Below are positions 30,940 to 43,940 of a DNA stretch of 64,000 nt, in pieces. The stretch is from assembly GCF_958298935.1 (NCBI RefSeq), contig NC_084922.1:1552501-1616500 (forward strand), read 5' to 3'. The stretch comes from Phragmites australis. Its lineage: Eukaryota; Streptophyta; Magnoliopsida; Poales; Poaceae. The notes under the pieces were generated by a model, which saw only the letters and a program-made list of their open reading frames with translations, searched no databases and was not told the origin of the DNA. Numbering within the stretch: the first letter of the stretch is position 1; each line of letters starts with the position of its first letter. A program made the translations under genes and the position numbers.

Positions 30940-33567
30940 TCAGAGGAGCCTGGGGCTGGTGTAGGGGCCGTTGAGGATGTTGTTGGCGATGGCGTGGTAC
31001 GCGGCCTCCGTCAGGTGCACGCCGTCCCAGTTGGCGTACGCCGATGGGTCCGTGCACACGCGGGACCCCGGCACGCCGCAGCTCGCCTGCGGGTTGAAGT
31101 TGTACGGCCCGCCGCCGCCGCAGCACGACCGCAGCGGCCCTTCCTTGAACCCTGCAAAGAGTACGCACTTTCAGAGCCGCAGAGTGATCGAATGCAGCAT
31201 GAGGAGAGCCAAGGTGCGAACCAAGGAGTCCTAAGCCCAAACCACACCGAAACTTAGCCTAAGCCCAAACCTCCCCAAACTTTGGACGAACGATTCCATG
31301 AACTCTTCAGACTTAGGTACGTAGTTGAAGAAAATCTAAAAAATTCTAGAGCAATCGCCCAATCTCCCTCATCCAAACGCCATCTCGGTGGTGAACTATT
31401 CCATGTTACCATGTCTAATGCGGTTCAGGTAGATTATAGCCACACATATACAAGGCCGAACAGTAGAATTTTGGAACTGTCATATAGTTGAAATTAGAGG
31501 CCAAGTCTATAAACAGTTGACAGTTACTTTCCAAATTGACACTTTAGTAGGTTCCTTTGTTTTTTCCCCTAGAGAACATAACACAACATATCATGATAGC
31601 CTAGTTTAAGTTCTCAAAACAAATGAAGTTCTAGAAAAAAATATACTCTAGCGTTTAAGCTGAGCTGCTAACGACTTATTAATTGAGCCACTCTAGCTCG
31701 AGCAACTATAGGATTTGACCGAGCTGATAACGCATTAACAGTGACCAATCACCTAGCTAATCAAGGCAACTTGAAGTCGATGTATTCGTTTGTGGAAAAT
31801 AAATGCTCATCATCTGATCAAGCCCAGGATGTCAGTAGACTTCTAGAACCTCATACAACAACAATTATTGGTGTGAGACGCTTGCAAGCACTAGTATATA
31901 AGGACGGAGTCTCAGAGTCGGATGTCAAGATTTTACGAGGATGGAATGATCAGTGCCTAAACCAATAATCTAGAAAAAAATAAAAGGAATAAAACGTCTG
32001 TTAGCACTCCAGTGGCAGATCTATCGTTCAGTGTCACGATCCATGCTAGCTACTGCAGATGATTGGCTAAATGGACCATATCTTTCAGTGTAGCAAAAGC
32101 AAGCAGTTAGCAAGACATAGCCCCTCTTTCTCGAAAGAATATTGGCTTAGATCCTGAAGTCTTTTCCGAAAGAGCCCTACAATATGCACCCCATTTTGAT
32201 GGTGACCATTCTGTGTCGCTTTCAGTCTTGCATCAGCTATGTGATGAACAGATAAATGTCAAATTTATTTGTCCATCTCAATTGGAAAGGATCCCAGACA
32301 GCTCAAATTCTCAGTTGATTCAGCAATCGCAAAGTCAAAAAAATACTCACCAAACCGTTTGGGGTTCTTGGCGAAGGACATGGCGGCGCCGTAGTAGTCG
32401 GCGTACATGATCCTGGCATGCGGGTACTTGGTGCGGAGGAGCTGCAGCTTCTGTTGGAGCACGGCGTTGTGGTGCTGCGCGAAGTCGTTGTACGTCTTGA
32501 GGCAGCCCACGGAGTCGTAGTCGCTCTTGTTGCTGCCGGGGTGTAAGGTCAGGTACGCCGACGAGCAGCCGATCGGCAGGTTCCCCGGCACCACCAGGTG
32601 CATCGCGCCTGCTTTGATTAGCCTCTGTCACAACGCATTGCGATTCAGTTAAAGAATTGAAAGGCCGCATCTTGAGAACGCATGCAGTTTAATACTGATT
32701 TGCTCACTTCAGTGGCATCGGTGACCGCGCCGGCGACCGTGAGAACGTAAGTTTTGGCGTCATCCAGAGTCTTGCCCTTGAAAAACGCGTAGTTGTAGTC
32801 GTTTCCTCCAATCTCTCCAACGAGGAACAGGGACTTGCTGAAGTACTCCTTGCAACCTGTTTTGATTCAAGAAAAACGACAGAATTTTCGGTTAAAGTAC
32901 GCAGTACTGCAGTTCTACTGATCCCAAATCAAAAAATCAGATCAAGTGAGTGAGTGAGAAATGTGCACGGACTCTTGGGTGACTTGCAGAGTGAAGGCTT
33001 GAGCTGCTCGAACCACCCGAGCTGAACGCTCAGGGACAGGTTCGTCCAGAGCTTGTCGGACGCGCCGATCTCCTCGAAGAAGGGCGGATCCATCGCGGTG
33101 GCGCCGCCCACGGCGAAGTTGACGCCCTGCCGGACATCCTTCCCGCGCGACAGGTACGGCTGCAGCAGCGGCAGGCCAAACGCTTGCGCTGCGGCGCCAA
33201 CACAAGAAACAAGCAGAAAACGTCACCAAAATGCGAAACATCTCCGCCATCACTGGTTAGCCGCAAAGACAAGAGGACAACAATGCCACACACGAATGAA
33301 CGCACCAAGGAAGTCGACGACGAGGCGGCCGTCGGAGCATCGGCCGGTGGGGCGGTGGAAGTAGGTCATGCCGTAGGGGAAGCGGCCGACGATGCGGTTG
33401 GAGAGCGGGCTGGACACGAGCAGGTTGCCGGTGTCGGTGAGCGAGTCGCCGAAGCTGAACATGGAGGTGTAGTTTTGGCCTCCGCCGCCGCATTCGGACA
33501 CCCGCGCGAGGGAGCAGCAAACCAAGGCGGCGGCGAGCACGGACAGCTTGAAGGCCGCCATGGGCAT
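30940..33567 (-). CDS. GDSL esterase/lipase, copy 2
   Basis: Five exons on the minus strand: 33567-33306, 33188-32973, 32856-32708, 32624-32351 and 31151-30940, giving 370 residues. Exons 2, 3 and 4 have the same lengths as in copy 1. Signal peptide about 1-25; block I FSFGDSLTDTGN with Ser42; GVNFAVGGATAM; GEIGGNDYNY; and NWDGVHLTE with Asp343/His346. All SGNH residues are present. Two in-frame ATGs (33567, 33561) are possible; I chose the upstream one. Intron 2 has a GT donor (A|GTCCGT) where copy 1 has GC. Intron 4 has grown to 1.2 kb. A Copia element sits 305 bp upstream of the ATG in opposite orientation and may have changed its promoter. No clear TATA box is seen in the 305 bp left. Confidence 0.94.
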
Positions 33568-33867
33568 GCTCAGAGCGGTGGTACACTGGTACAGAGTTTG
33601 ACAGACCACAACAACGCAGCGTGTGGTGACAGTGGCAAGCTACGGTACTACTAGCCAGCCACAGCACGGTAGGCAGAGAGTGGCATGAGGCGCTGGCGCT
33701 TCCACATTGCAACGGGCTTAGTAATGGACTGCCTGATATTGTAGGTGGGGGAGTAAATGCCAAGGGCAAATCTGAGTAGGTGGGTGGAGTGGAGAGCCAC
33801 TCCAGTAATTGTGCCGCTGCTGTCCGCCTGAACCAGAGCTCCGTCCTCGGCCGCAGTGGCAATAGAT
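33568..33867 (-). promoter_or_regulatory. remaining proximal promoter of GDSL copy 2
   Basis: 300 bp between the ATG and the target duplication of Copia-B. No obvious TATA box on the minus strand. Anything further upstream has been separated from the gene by 5.3 kb. Confidence 0.4.
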
Positions 33868-33872
33868 GATTG

Positions 33873-34252
33873 TGTTAGTAACCCTGTGCATGTTAAGCAT
33901 GTTAGTTAAGTTAGTTTCGCATTGTGTTAGTTGGCAGGAGCACACATGCCCGATCTTGTAAGTGGCCGTGCCGATAATAGCTGGTACTGCTCAGTCTTTG
34001 TTTGGATCATGGTATGCCTGATGTGCTGCGCGGCATGATGTGAAGATACGAAGTAGCTAGCCTAATTTTGCATAATAAAAGGAGAAGAGAACACCCCAAA
34101 ACGCTAGAGCTTGATCGCAGTACAAATCTATTGTTCACCGCTCTCACTTCTTTGTTCTTTTCCCTGGTTGTGAGCTGTGCGATTTCTCTAACGAGAATCC
34201 GGCAAGAGCAAAACACAACAACAACAATGTTTTGTGTTGGTTCGAGCTGACA
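33873..34252 (+). repeat. 5' LTR of Copia-B
   Basis: 380 bp, TGTTAGTAACC...GAGCTGACA. It shares the AGCCTAATTTTGCATAAT block and the AAAACACAACAACAACA stretch with the right LTR. Confidence 0.88.
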
Positions 34253-34349
34253 ATTAGTACCAGAGCGAGCTACAATCCATGAGGATGTCTCCTCCGGTCA
34301 ACAACCACTAGAGAACGCCTCCTCGTCACCAGTCTCCCCTACGCTCGCC

Positions 34350-37300
34350 CTCACCGATCATCTCGCGTCGTGGCCGCACGATTGGTTGTGAGGTCGTGGT
34401 CCAAAAGATGGTGCGCGAGGTTGGCGACGCATCCTAGCCGATGTTGACGCGCACCGACTGGTCCCTGCTCATGCAGGTAATGATGGAGGCGAGGGGGTTG
34501 TGGGCAACTGTGGAGTTCGGCGTTGTTGATCGGCAAGAGGACCGAATGTCATTGGAGGCCATTCTCAAGGTGGTACCCCGCGATCTGATGGGGACGCTGG
34601 CGCTCAAGGACTAGACCTGCACGGCATGGGACACTGTCAAGTCGATGTACGCTAGCAGCGATCACGTGCACAAGGCAAAGGCGCAGCAGCTGTGACAGGA
34701 GTTCTACGACATCAAGTTCCGCGACGGCGAGACGGTCACCGAGTTTGCCATACACATCATGGGGGTGGCCAATCAGCTGATCGCCCTCGGTGCTGAGCAC
34801 AATGACAAGAGAGTGGTCTACAAGTTCCTTTGAGTCCTACCGGCAAAATTCTCATAGATCGCGCTCTCGATCAAGATGATGATCGATCTTGATACGCTGA
34901 CTATCAAGGAATTGATCATGCGGATCAAGGTGGTGGAGGAATGCGAGGAGATTCAAGATGACACACCTTCGGGGGGTGAAACCAGCAACGACAAGCTGCT
35001 CCTCTCTGAATTGGAATCCCTAATCGAGTGGTTGAAGCTGCAGATCGGTGAGGGCTCAATCGAAGGCAACAAAAGTAGCCGCGAATGACGACGACGCGGC
35101 CGAGGTAGTTCACACACCAAGCCCGACGATGCCGGGCGTCATCCGAACCTGACGTGTCCAAGGACGAGTGCCGCTACTGCAAGCATCCCAGGCACTAGGA
35201 GCATGACTGCCGCAAGAAGAAGCGTGAACAGACTTATGTTGCTCAGGCTGAAGAGGAGGAGCCGACGCTGCTCATGGCGCATGTCTGCGAGCTGCACCTG
35301 GTCGAGCAGACAGTCGTGCCACCACAGGCCATCGCCACCGACACCAAGACGGTGGTGCATCTGGGGGAAGGGAAGGTGTTCGCGCAACTGGATCGGGATG
35401 AAGCGCATGATGATGACATGTGGTACCTCGACACCGGAGCCACAAACCATATGACTGGAACACTGGCCACTTTCTCTAATCTTGATCAAGGGGTGACCGG
35501 AACGGTCAAATTTGGCGATGGCTCCATGGTGGGCATCGAGGAGCGCAGGATGGTGCTGTTCGAGTGCAACAACAGCGAGCACAATGAACTCTCCGACATC
35601 TACTATATCCCTGCCTCCCTTTGAACATCATCAACATTGGTCAGCTGGATTGAAAAGGCTACCAAGTGGTGATCGACGACGGCCTTCTTTGCATCTGGGA
35701 TAGGCAGAGGCGCCTCGTTGCCGGCTCTACTTCCTGCACCTAAATCTCACCTAGCCGGTGTACTTGTCCGTGCACCATTAGAAGAACACGTGGGTGTGGC
35801 ACGCGCGCTTCGTCCATTTGAGCTTCGACGCCCTCCAGAAGATGTCCAGCGGCAAGATGGCACGTGGTCTCCCTCACATTGATCATGTTGATCAGTTGTG
35901 CGACTGTTGCATCACCACAAGCATCGAAGAATATTGTTCCTGGTGGCAGCTCACTACCGCGCCATCGATCCGCTTGACCTAGTCCATGGCAACTTTTGCG
36001 GGCCGATCACTTCGGCGACGCACGGGGAAAGTGACACTTTAACTTGCTCGTGGATGACTTCAATTACTATATGTGGCTGGTTCTCCTCGGGGCAAAGGGA
36101 GATGCGCCAGCGGTGATCAAGAGCTTCCAGACATCAGTGGAGGTCGAGATTAGCCGCAAACTGTGCGTCCTCCGACCGGACAATGGGGGTGAGTTCACCT
36201 CTATTGAATTCACGGAGTACTGCACAGGCTGTGGCGTGCATCACCATTTCTCTGCGCCTTACTCGCTGCAGCAGAACGGTGTGGTGGAGCATAGGAACCA
36301 GGTGCTAGCCATGGCATGAAGTCTCCTCAAGGCGCGACACGTTCCGGTGAAGTTCCTGGGAGAGGCTGTGACTACGGTCGTCTTCCCGTTGAACCGTGCA
36401 CCGATCAAAAGTGTCAATGGCATAACACCCTTTGAGGCTTGGCATAAACAAAAGCCGGTAGTGCATTACCTGAGCACTTTTGGGTGTGTTGCACATGAGA
36501 AGATCACGAAGCCACACCTCCCTAAGTTGGCGGACAGGAGCAGCCCCCGCGTGTTCATTGGCTATCAACCCGGCGTGAAGGCATACCACATATACGATCT
36601 GGCGTTCAGATGCGTCATCATCTAGCACGACATCGTCTTCCAGGAGGAAACTGCCTGGGACTGGAGCAAGCAGTGCTCTGGGTTGACCACACAAACATCG
36701 GAGTTCATCATCGAGCATACGGTGGAGATTGCGCCAGAGGCACCAAACGTGCAGCAGTCTGCATCAGACAGCCCAGCAACGATGTCCGACCACCCGGGCG
36801 CAAGGTCACTTGCGTTGGAAGGTCCAGTGCGCGCATCGTCTCCGGCTGGTGAGGTGCCCGGGCAGAGAGGACATGGTGTTGGTTCCTCAACACAACTGAG
36901 GCCACCGTCTGTGTCATTGCCGCCTAACGTTGAGGAGCTCCTGGATGTCGACGGTGATGGCCCACTCATGCCGAGGTTCAAGCTTGTTAACAACCTGATC
37001 GGGGTGTCAACGGGTCCCGGCTACGTCCAGCACAACCTCAGCGAGGTGCTCATGCTGCAACTCACTGATGAGCCAGTGACATTTGCCAAAGAGGAGAAGC
37101 ACCAGGCATGGTGTCGAGCCATGATGGAGGATATGAGCGCTATCGAGGATAACAAGACTTTGCTTACCTACCCGAGTCGGCAACTTCCTGGATTGGAATT
37201 GGTTCTATCGAGATATACTGACTTGAAACAACCACCGGAGTCCCCGCCTCTAGTTGAGGGGCTTCCGGGACCCCCTCGATTTGTGGGGCTCCTGGGGCAA

Positions 37301-38800
37301 GTACGAAAGCCTGGGCATATTATCCTAGAGAGAGAGATTTGACCGCAGCTTGGTGGCTAGTCAATCGTTCGTAGGAACACCGACCAATTGGCCTCAAGTG
37401 GGTATATAAGGTGAAGAAGGACAGCCAAGGTGTAGTGATTCGACATAAGGCACGCCTGGTGGCAAAGGGGTACGTCCAATAGCCCAAGATCGATTTTGAT
37501 GAAGTTTTTGCTCCTGCCACGCGCCTAGACTCCGTGCGACTGTTGCTTGCTCTCGCCACCCATGAGAGTTGGCCGGTTCATCACATGGATGTGAAATTGG
37601 CTTTTCTCAATGTCGAGCTGGAAGAGGAGGTCTACGTCACGCAACCACCGAGCTTCATTCTCGAGGGACATGAGGACAAGGTGTTACAGTTGGACAAGAC
37701 CCTTTACGGGCTCCGGCAAGCCCCCCAGTGCATGGAACGCAAAGCTGGATCAGACTTTGACATCGATCGGGTTCCAGTGCAGTGGTTCCGAGCAAGCCAT
37801 GTACGCGTGTGGCATCGGTGCCGGTCGTCTTTTGGTGGGCTATTACATTGATGATTTGGTCATCACCAGCAACAACCCACAGAAGATTGACAAGTTCAAG
37901 ACCAAGATGAAGAGGTTGTTCAAGATTAGCGAGCTTGACTTGTTGCACTTCTACCTCGGTATCGAGGTGCAGCAAGGTGCCAACGACATCAGCTTGTCTC
38001 AGGCCAGCTATGCTCTGCAAATTCTGAAGAAGGTAGGCATGGAGGACTGCAACCAGTGCCACACACCCATGGAGGAGCGGTGCAAACTCAGCTGGGAGAG
38101 CATTGTGCCAGTCGTGGACGCCACTGAGCACCGGAGCATCGTTAGAATCCTGAGGTACTTGGTGAACACTCGCTCGGACCTTGCCTTTTCAGTCGAATAT
38201 GTCAGTAGGTTCAGGGAGAAACCGACTAATGAGCACTTGGTGGCGGTGAAGCGAATCCTACGCTATGTCGCTGGCAGCATCAATGTTGGCTGTTGCTACC
38301 TGAGGGCGTCTAACAAGCATCTTACAGGCTACAGTGACAGCGACCTTGCTGAGGATGTAGACACTCACTGAAGCACCAACGGAGCTCTACTCTTCCTCGG
38401 GAGATCGCTGATGAGTTGGTTTTCGCAAAAGCAAAGAGTTGTTGCACTCTCCTCTTGCGAAGCCGAATACATGGCGGCAACATTTGTCGCTTGCCAGCCA
38501 AGGTGTATGGCTGGAGCAACACCTTGCTGAGCTGACAAGTGAAGAACAGCGAGGTGTCACCCTAAAGATCGATAACAAATCAACGATTGCTCTCAGCAAG
38601 AACCCAACTTTCTATGACCGGAGCAAACACATAGACATAAGATTTCATTTCATCAGAGATGTCATGGCACAAGGGAAGATTGACGTCGACTTCATAGGCA
38701 CTAAGGGACAATTTGTAGACATCCTCACCAAGCCGCTTGGACGCCTGAAGTTCACTGAACAGCGTGCCCTGATCGGAGTCAAATATGTGCGCGGGAATTA
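34350..38800 (+). pseudogene. Copia-B gag-pol, many stops and frameshifts
   Basis: Gag-like sequence (TEFAIHIMGVANQLIALG) with several stops spans 34,440-35,090, then a zinc-knuckle remnant (CRYCKHPRH) near 35,170. Protease: WYLDTGATNHMTG at about 35,420. Integrase: MWHARFVHLSFDAL, LRPDNGGEFTS and QQNGVVEHRNQ up to about 36,320, then the C-terminal [28 protein letters not shown], then LYGLRQAPQ at about 37,705, a frameshift near 37,740, and YIDDLVITSNN at about 37,850. RNase H: GYSDSDLAEDVDTH, SSCEAEYMAAT, frameshift, then KHIDIRFHFIRDV. Order and motifs identify a Copia element; it cannot be active. Confidence 0.9.
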
Positions 38801-38807
38801 GGGGGAT

Positions 38808-39201
38808 TGTTAGTAACATTGCACACATTAAGCATGTTAGTTATGTTAGTTTTGCATTGTGTTATTTGGCATGATTCCACAGACATTGTGTGTGCGCCAT
38901 GCCTGGTCTTGTAAGTGGTCGTGCCGAGAATAGCTTGTATGTGCCCAATCTTTGCTTTGATCACGGCATGCCCGATGTGCTGCGTGGCATGGCGTGAAGA
39001 TAGGAATTAGTTAGCCTAATTTTGCATAATGAAAGGAGAAGAAAACACCCAAAAATGTTGGAGCTTGGTCGCAACACAAATCTATTGTTCACCGCTCTAA
39101 CTTCTTCTCTCTTTTCCCTTAGTTATGAGCCATGCGAATTCTCTAATGAGACAAGAGCAAAACACAACAACAACAGCGTTCTGTGTTGGTTCGAGCTCAC
39201 A
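38808..39201 (+). repeat. 3' LTR of Copia-B
   Basis: 394 bp, TGTTAGTAACATT...GAGCTCACA. It is longer than the left LTR because of small indels such as the one near 38,875. Confidence 0.88.
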
Positions 39202-39206
39202 GATTG

Positions 39207-39969
39207 ATGATGGTTCATGTGTGATTCTGGACCTATTTGGTTTCCACTGTAGCTTGCCCTGCCAAAGTGTGGACTCACCTTTGGCGTACTTTTTGCCGCT
39301 CGTGGTTCGCCCAACATCAGTGAGAAAATGAACTAGCATGCCAATGTTGGTGTGGGCACGCCAATGATTTGGCCAACAACCAAACGCACGCGCAGGTGTG
39401 GGTCAACGCCAAAAAATTGGTTGGGCGTCTCGGGGCTATAAACCAAACAAGCTCGCAGTATTTGTATGGGGTAAAGATCACCTAGCTAGCACTATCGACT
39501 ATTAGATAAAAAAGAGAGACACGCAATGTAGACAGGTTCAGATCTCCTAGAGGATACTAGCCTTATATCATGTGTATTACCTTACCCTTGTATTAACTTG
39601 AATAGAGGATTACAATATAAGGTACCTAGATCTAAATCTTCAACTAGTCGGCGAGTCTTTCAAGCTTCTTGAGTGTTTCTTCCGGGCTTGAAGGCTAAAT
39701 CTCGTAGAGTTGAACCCACTTGGATTGAGTTCAAATTGGGCATGTCTTGTTCATACCCCTATCATAGTTATATAGTTGGGTGAAAAAAGGTCATATCCTA
39801 CTTAAAGTCCCAAGCATAGTTGACTTGATCGGTACCTCTTGAGGTACACGGGGCACTTGTTTACTTATCAGACGATTCTTTTCAAGTATAGATAGTACTT
39901 GTCCTTAAAGAACGAGTTCATGACGTGCCTACCATGTTGCCCTCTAGAACTCTATCTCACATAAGCTAG
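39207..39969. other. spacer between Copia-B and the solo LTR
   Basis: No gene recognised. The sequence reads like old repeat DNA, but I cannot define ends. Confidence 0.5.
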
Positions 39970-40785
39970 ATACGTGTGACGCTCGCCTAAATTACTCCGG
40001 CCCAGCCCAAACTTCCGCCTGATTTTCGGCCCAACCGCACCCGCGCACCGCTGACCAGAGGGACCCGCCGTCAGCACCGTCGTCCCCGCCGCGCTCCGCA
40101 ACAGCCCACGCCGAATCCGAGCTAATCCCGCAACCGCAGCTCCGAATCCGCCGCGCCGCCCGCCCTACGCGTTGCTCCTGCGCAACCACCCGCGCCCGCT
40201 CTCGCCTATTTAGCCGTAGCAGCCGCCGTTCCGTTCCCATCCTGCGCACGCACCGAGAAAGCCCGAGCAGCTCCGCTGTCGCCGCCGCCGAGCAATTCCG
40301 CAGCGTCAAGGCTTCTCCTCCGAGTCCGAGCTCGCCACCATCTTCGCTGAGGCTCGAGGAACCCATTTTGCTACTCGCCGAAGTGCCTCCGCCATCGGAA
40401 CCGAGTTCTCTCCGCTCACCTGTAAGCGCCGCCGCCCTCCTCCGTCGCTAGCAGCGCCCGAAGATCCCCGCGGTCGACTAACCTCCTCTCCGGCACCGCT
40501 TGCCTTCCAGGAAGCTTTCGCGCCCGTCGGTTTCATCTCTCCGCCGCCGTATTCGCGAATCCGTCGAGTTCCGAGCGCCGCCATCCGCCATTGTCGTCGC
40601 CGACCGCCGCCAAGACCTCCTCGGCCGTCGACAAGCCTCCGGTGAGTTTCCCCGTGCCCTCCCCGTTCGGTTGCACCTTTTCCCGAAGAGTTTGGCGGCC
40701 GGCAGCGTTAGTTTGCGTGTCTCCGGCGAACTTCCGGCGAAGTCCGAGGCGGCACCGCCGATTGCTGATCGCCGCCGGCCTGTTC

Positions 40786-40802
40786 CCCCCCCCCCCCCCC
40801 CC
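40786..40802. repeat. poly-C tract
   Basis: An uninterrupted run of about 17 C inside the solo LTR. Runs of this length are prone to length errors in sequencing and to real slippage. Confidence 0.8.
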
Positions 40803-41136
40803 AATCAACCTCAGCCGTCAGATCTTCATTGAATGCTCTTGATTAGATCGCAGAATACCCTTTCGCAGACCAGTAGAAAGCCGCCACGTGTCCTCTTTAA
40901 TCCAGTCAGCAGCTGAGCCACGTTAGCGCGCCACGTGGATGTTCCTGTCCTACGTGGCAGAGCCATGTCAGCCCTGGATGCCCAGTCAGCTGCCCAGTCA
41001 ACCAGTGACGTCAGCCTTGCGCATTAATTAGGATTTTCTGTATAAAAATAATTCAATCTATTCTCTGAAATTAGGGAAATTTATAGATAGACCCTTAGGC
41101 TTCACTATTTTCACATAAAGGGCCTTAGATAGTTCT

Positions 41137-41255
41137 GGATAATTGCAATTAGGCCCCTGGACTTTTGGATAATTGCAATTAGGCCCCTGGACTTTAGGAT
41201 AATTGCAATTAGGCCCTGGACTTTAGGATAATTATGTTTAGGTCCCTGAACTTTA
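41137..41255. repeat. 30-bp tandem repeat in the solo LTR
   Basis: Four units beginning GGATAATTGCAATTAGG or a variant, at 41137, 41167, 41197 and 41226. The fourth is diverged. Confidence 0.9.
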
Positions 41256-42896
41256 CACATAAGCCCCTAGAACTTTCTGTTTTTACAATTTAGTCCATGC
41301 AATCTTTCAGAAAAGCCCCTGTAGAGTAGAATTAGTGTAACTTTTCCATACGAACTCCGATTTAGGTGATTTTTGCGCTCCCGAGATCGTAGCAGCGTGT
41401 ACTTTCCTTTTATAGCCTTTTTAGAGTTAGTTTCTCCTATTTGGTGTGATGTATTTAGCTGTTTTGTTATTGCTTTCCGGTGTGTGCTTCGGCTTTAGGA
41501 GGAGAGCAGAGTGTCAACATTTAGGACCAAGTTTTTGAAGATTCCGAGCAGCCAACCTACGAAGGCAAGTGTCCTTGATCACCTTGATTTCACCATAGAT
41601 CATTATAGTTTACTTTTCCTTAGTTGCATGCTTGTCTAATTTTGAAATCCCATGAATAGGGTTTACTAGATTTTGTGTGGCCATTCCTTTTAGCCTCTTT
41701 TGGGGTTTTAGGTCATGTAAAAAGGGTAGTCATGCTAGTGCAGTCAGGGTTTAGAATTATTATGAATTATGACTAATGACTATGAAACAAATACTTGGGG
41801 AGATGATAATCTTGTAGTAGCTTGAATTTAGGGATCCCAACTGGATGGCTAGTATGTGGTGGAGCTACACAGCAGGGTGTGTGTACGTTCTTGTGTGGGA
41901 TACTAAGGACCGGTTTTTGGAGCCTGTAACCTGGCAAAACAGCACAACCATGAGGCCTATATGGGTACAGCTTGGCTAAGTAATTAGTGTTCTTCACATC
42001 CTGTACGCACCAATGGTTGGTTCAGTGGCACAAGAGGGGGCCTCTGCAGTGGATGGAATCCCTGTTAGCGGTGAAACCTCAGTGGGTGCTTATAGATGTG
42101 GAGATACTTTGTAACAGCCTTGTAGTGAGACCCCGGTCATACACCCCGGAAGTGTAAGGCAAAAAGGGAATCACGACTCGTGGGTAAAGTGTGCAAACTT
42201 TGCAGAGTAAATAAACTGATCGATCAGCCGTGCTCACGGTCAAGAGCGGCTTGGACTTCTTCAGGATTAGATGGGGACCTTAAGAGTTGGTTTTGGGTAG
42301 TCGGGTGGTGGTACTCCCGATGAGTCGGTAGCCGGATATGGGGTATCTGGTGAGTCTGGTAGTCGGATGAAATCCAATGAGTTATGTTCTTAAATTGTTG
42401 GAATAAAAATCTAGTAAATAGGTTGCTAGGCTGTTTGAGTCTGGTATAGCTGAGCATAGTCGCAGTAATCCCCAAGTTGACTTTTCCTTGTCAATAGCCT
42501 GCATGTCATATTTTTCCTCCACTTGCTGAGTACTTTATGTACTCACGCTTGCCTTTTCCCTACCATCGGATGCTGCTCAGAAGGTGAAGTCTTCGAGGAA
42601 GTCCCGGGCGAGGACGCTGAATTCTAGAAGGAAGAAGGCGTCGATTGAAGACCATGTCCTAGGCTGGTGTTTCCCCCGGACAACGCCTGTGGATGGATGG
42701 GTGTTCCGCTGCCATTTGAAAATTTATTAGTATTTTCTTTCAGACCTTCGGGTCCTTTTGTAAGGAATATTTACGTTATTTAAGACACAGTTTTTGTTAT
42801 CACTAATGATGTCGCTGCATGTATGTAAAAATTTGATCCTGGCATACATGTGGAATACATCTGGTTATTTTCTTTAAAACCGGGTGTGACAATACG

Positions 42897-43940
42897 CGTA
42901 CGATGAAAATCTTATCATTAGATAATACCATATTTCTAATAATATCTGAATTATTAATTATATATTTATTATTAATAAATGACTCTATAATTTATAGACA
43001 TAAAAATATGTTACAATTAATTGTCTTTGAGGACCTAAGAAACAAGCTAGGATATAATGTACTAGGAGAGTTATATCTTCCATAATTTTATGTGACATGA
43101 TAACTTTGGAAACTACGATACTATGCAAAGGATGGGGAGTAATCAAACAATGTTGCTCCACTGTTTAATTTTCTATGCATTTTTAATTACTCAATTATGA
43201 GCATTCAGTGCTCGTAATGGTAACAATGTTGCTCCGCTGTTTAATTGTCTAATCATTTTTAATTTCTCATTTATGAGCATTCAGTGCAAGTAATAGCAAT
43301 TTAATTAGGACTGCCACTTGTACTGCAACATGGGTTGAATCATGACTCTGGAACTGCAGTAGAGACTATCCATTCTCTCCGGAGGAAAGGAGCCACAGCC
43401 CCCGGCCTCAAATGTTCAGTGCTCATACAGAACGAGCTTCGGCTTCAGTTTTCTCCGAGAACGCGGATGGATTTTAGCAAGGAAATGTGACCAATTAACC
43501 TGCAAGATCCCAGCATCACGGGTTCCTAATACTATAATCAAGCATGTCACCCTGGCCCTGAGCTGCCGCTGTGCTAGATTGCGATGAGAGAGAGATACTG
43601 TAAACAAGCAGCCTCCTGTCCTTTTCGCCAGCCTATATGTGGCAGCAGCTTTCGAATATCTTATTCGTGGCCATTTCCCCACGTTCGTAGGCCCCGTCCA
43701 TCTTGTGCTTGTCGACGATGCGCTGCTGCATGGAGGACAGCTTTAGTCAGTCAGTCAGGGCTCTGGGCCCGATCGCCATGCACTGGCATACTGACTGATG
43801 CATTGTACGTGGATTCCGCAGAGTGGTGGCTCCACTGCGTCGCCGAGGATAAAAGGTTGCTCCGCGGACTCAGGCGCAGGCGAAGGCTACAAGCCGGGTC
43901 GAGTTGGGCTGCGACGGTCGAGATTCCGGTTTCAGAAACC
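42897..43940. other. intergenic with a 76-bp tandem duplication
   Basis: A diverged tandem duplication (ACAATGTTGCTCC anchor at 43147 and 43223) covers 43147-43298. No gene recognised. Frames at 43,416-43,949 on both strands have no family motif. Confidence 0.55.

Larger units (their letters stand above)
33873..39201 (+). mobile_element. full-length Copia retrotransposon, decayed (Copia-B)
   Basis: Two LTRs (33873-34252 and 38808-39201) flank a gag-pol region in Copia order (protease, integrase, RT, RNase H). A perfect 5-bp target duplication GATTG lies at 33868-33872 and 39202-39206. A primer-binding-like TAGTACCAGAGCG starts soon after the left LTR, and a GGGGGA purine tract precedes the right LTR. 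The LTRs differ at many positions by eye, and the coding region has many stops, so it is an old insertion. Confidence 0.93.
39975..42891 (+). mobile_element. 2.9-kb solo LTR (or LTR-only non-autonomous element)
   Basis: A 2,917-bp block starts TGTGACGCTCG and ends CCGGGTGTGACA, with perfect 5-bp duplications ATACG at 39970-39974 and 42892-42896. It holds no protein domain. A GC-rich leader-like part (40,000-40,800) is followed by a long C run and AT-rich sequence. LTRs of this size occur in some grass Ty3 (Tat-type) families, which I offer as inference. Short frames on both strands in the GC-rich part are compositional. Confidence 0.8.

Noticed and set aside
33873..39201. Copia-B considered as an endogenous pararetrovirus
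   Set aside because: The order protease-integrase-RT-RNase H, LTRs and a 5-bp duplication are those of a Copia retrotransposon; no movement or coat protein is seen.
39992..40842. Arg/Ser-rich frames up to 124 codons
   Set aside because: Compositional frames in the GC-rich part of the solo LTR; overlapping on both strands and no domain.
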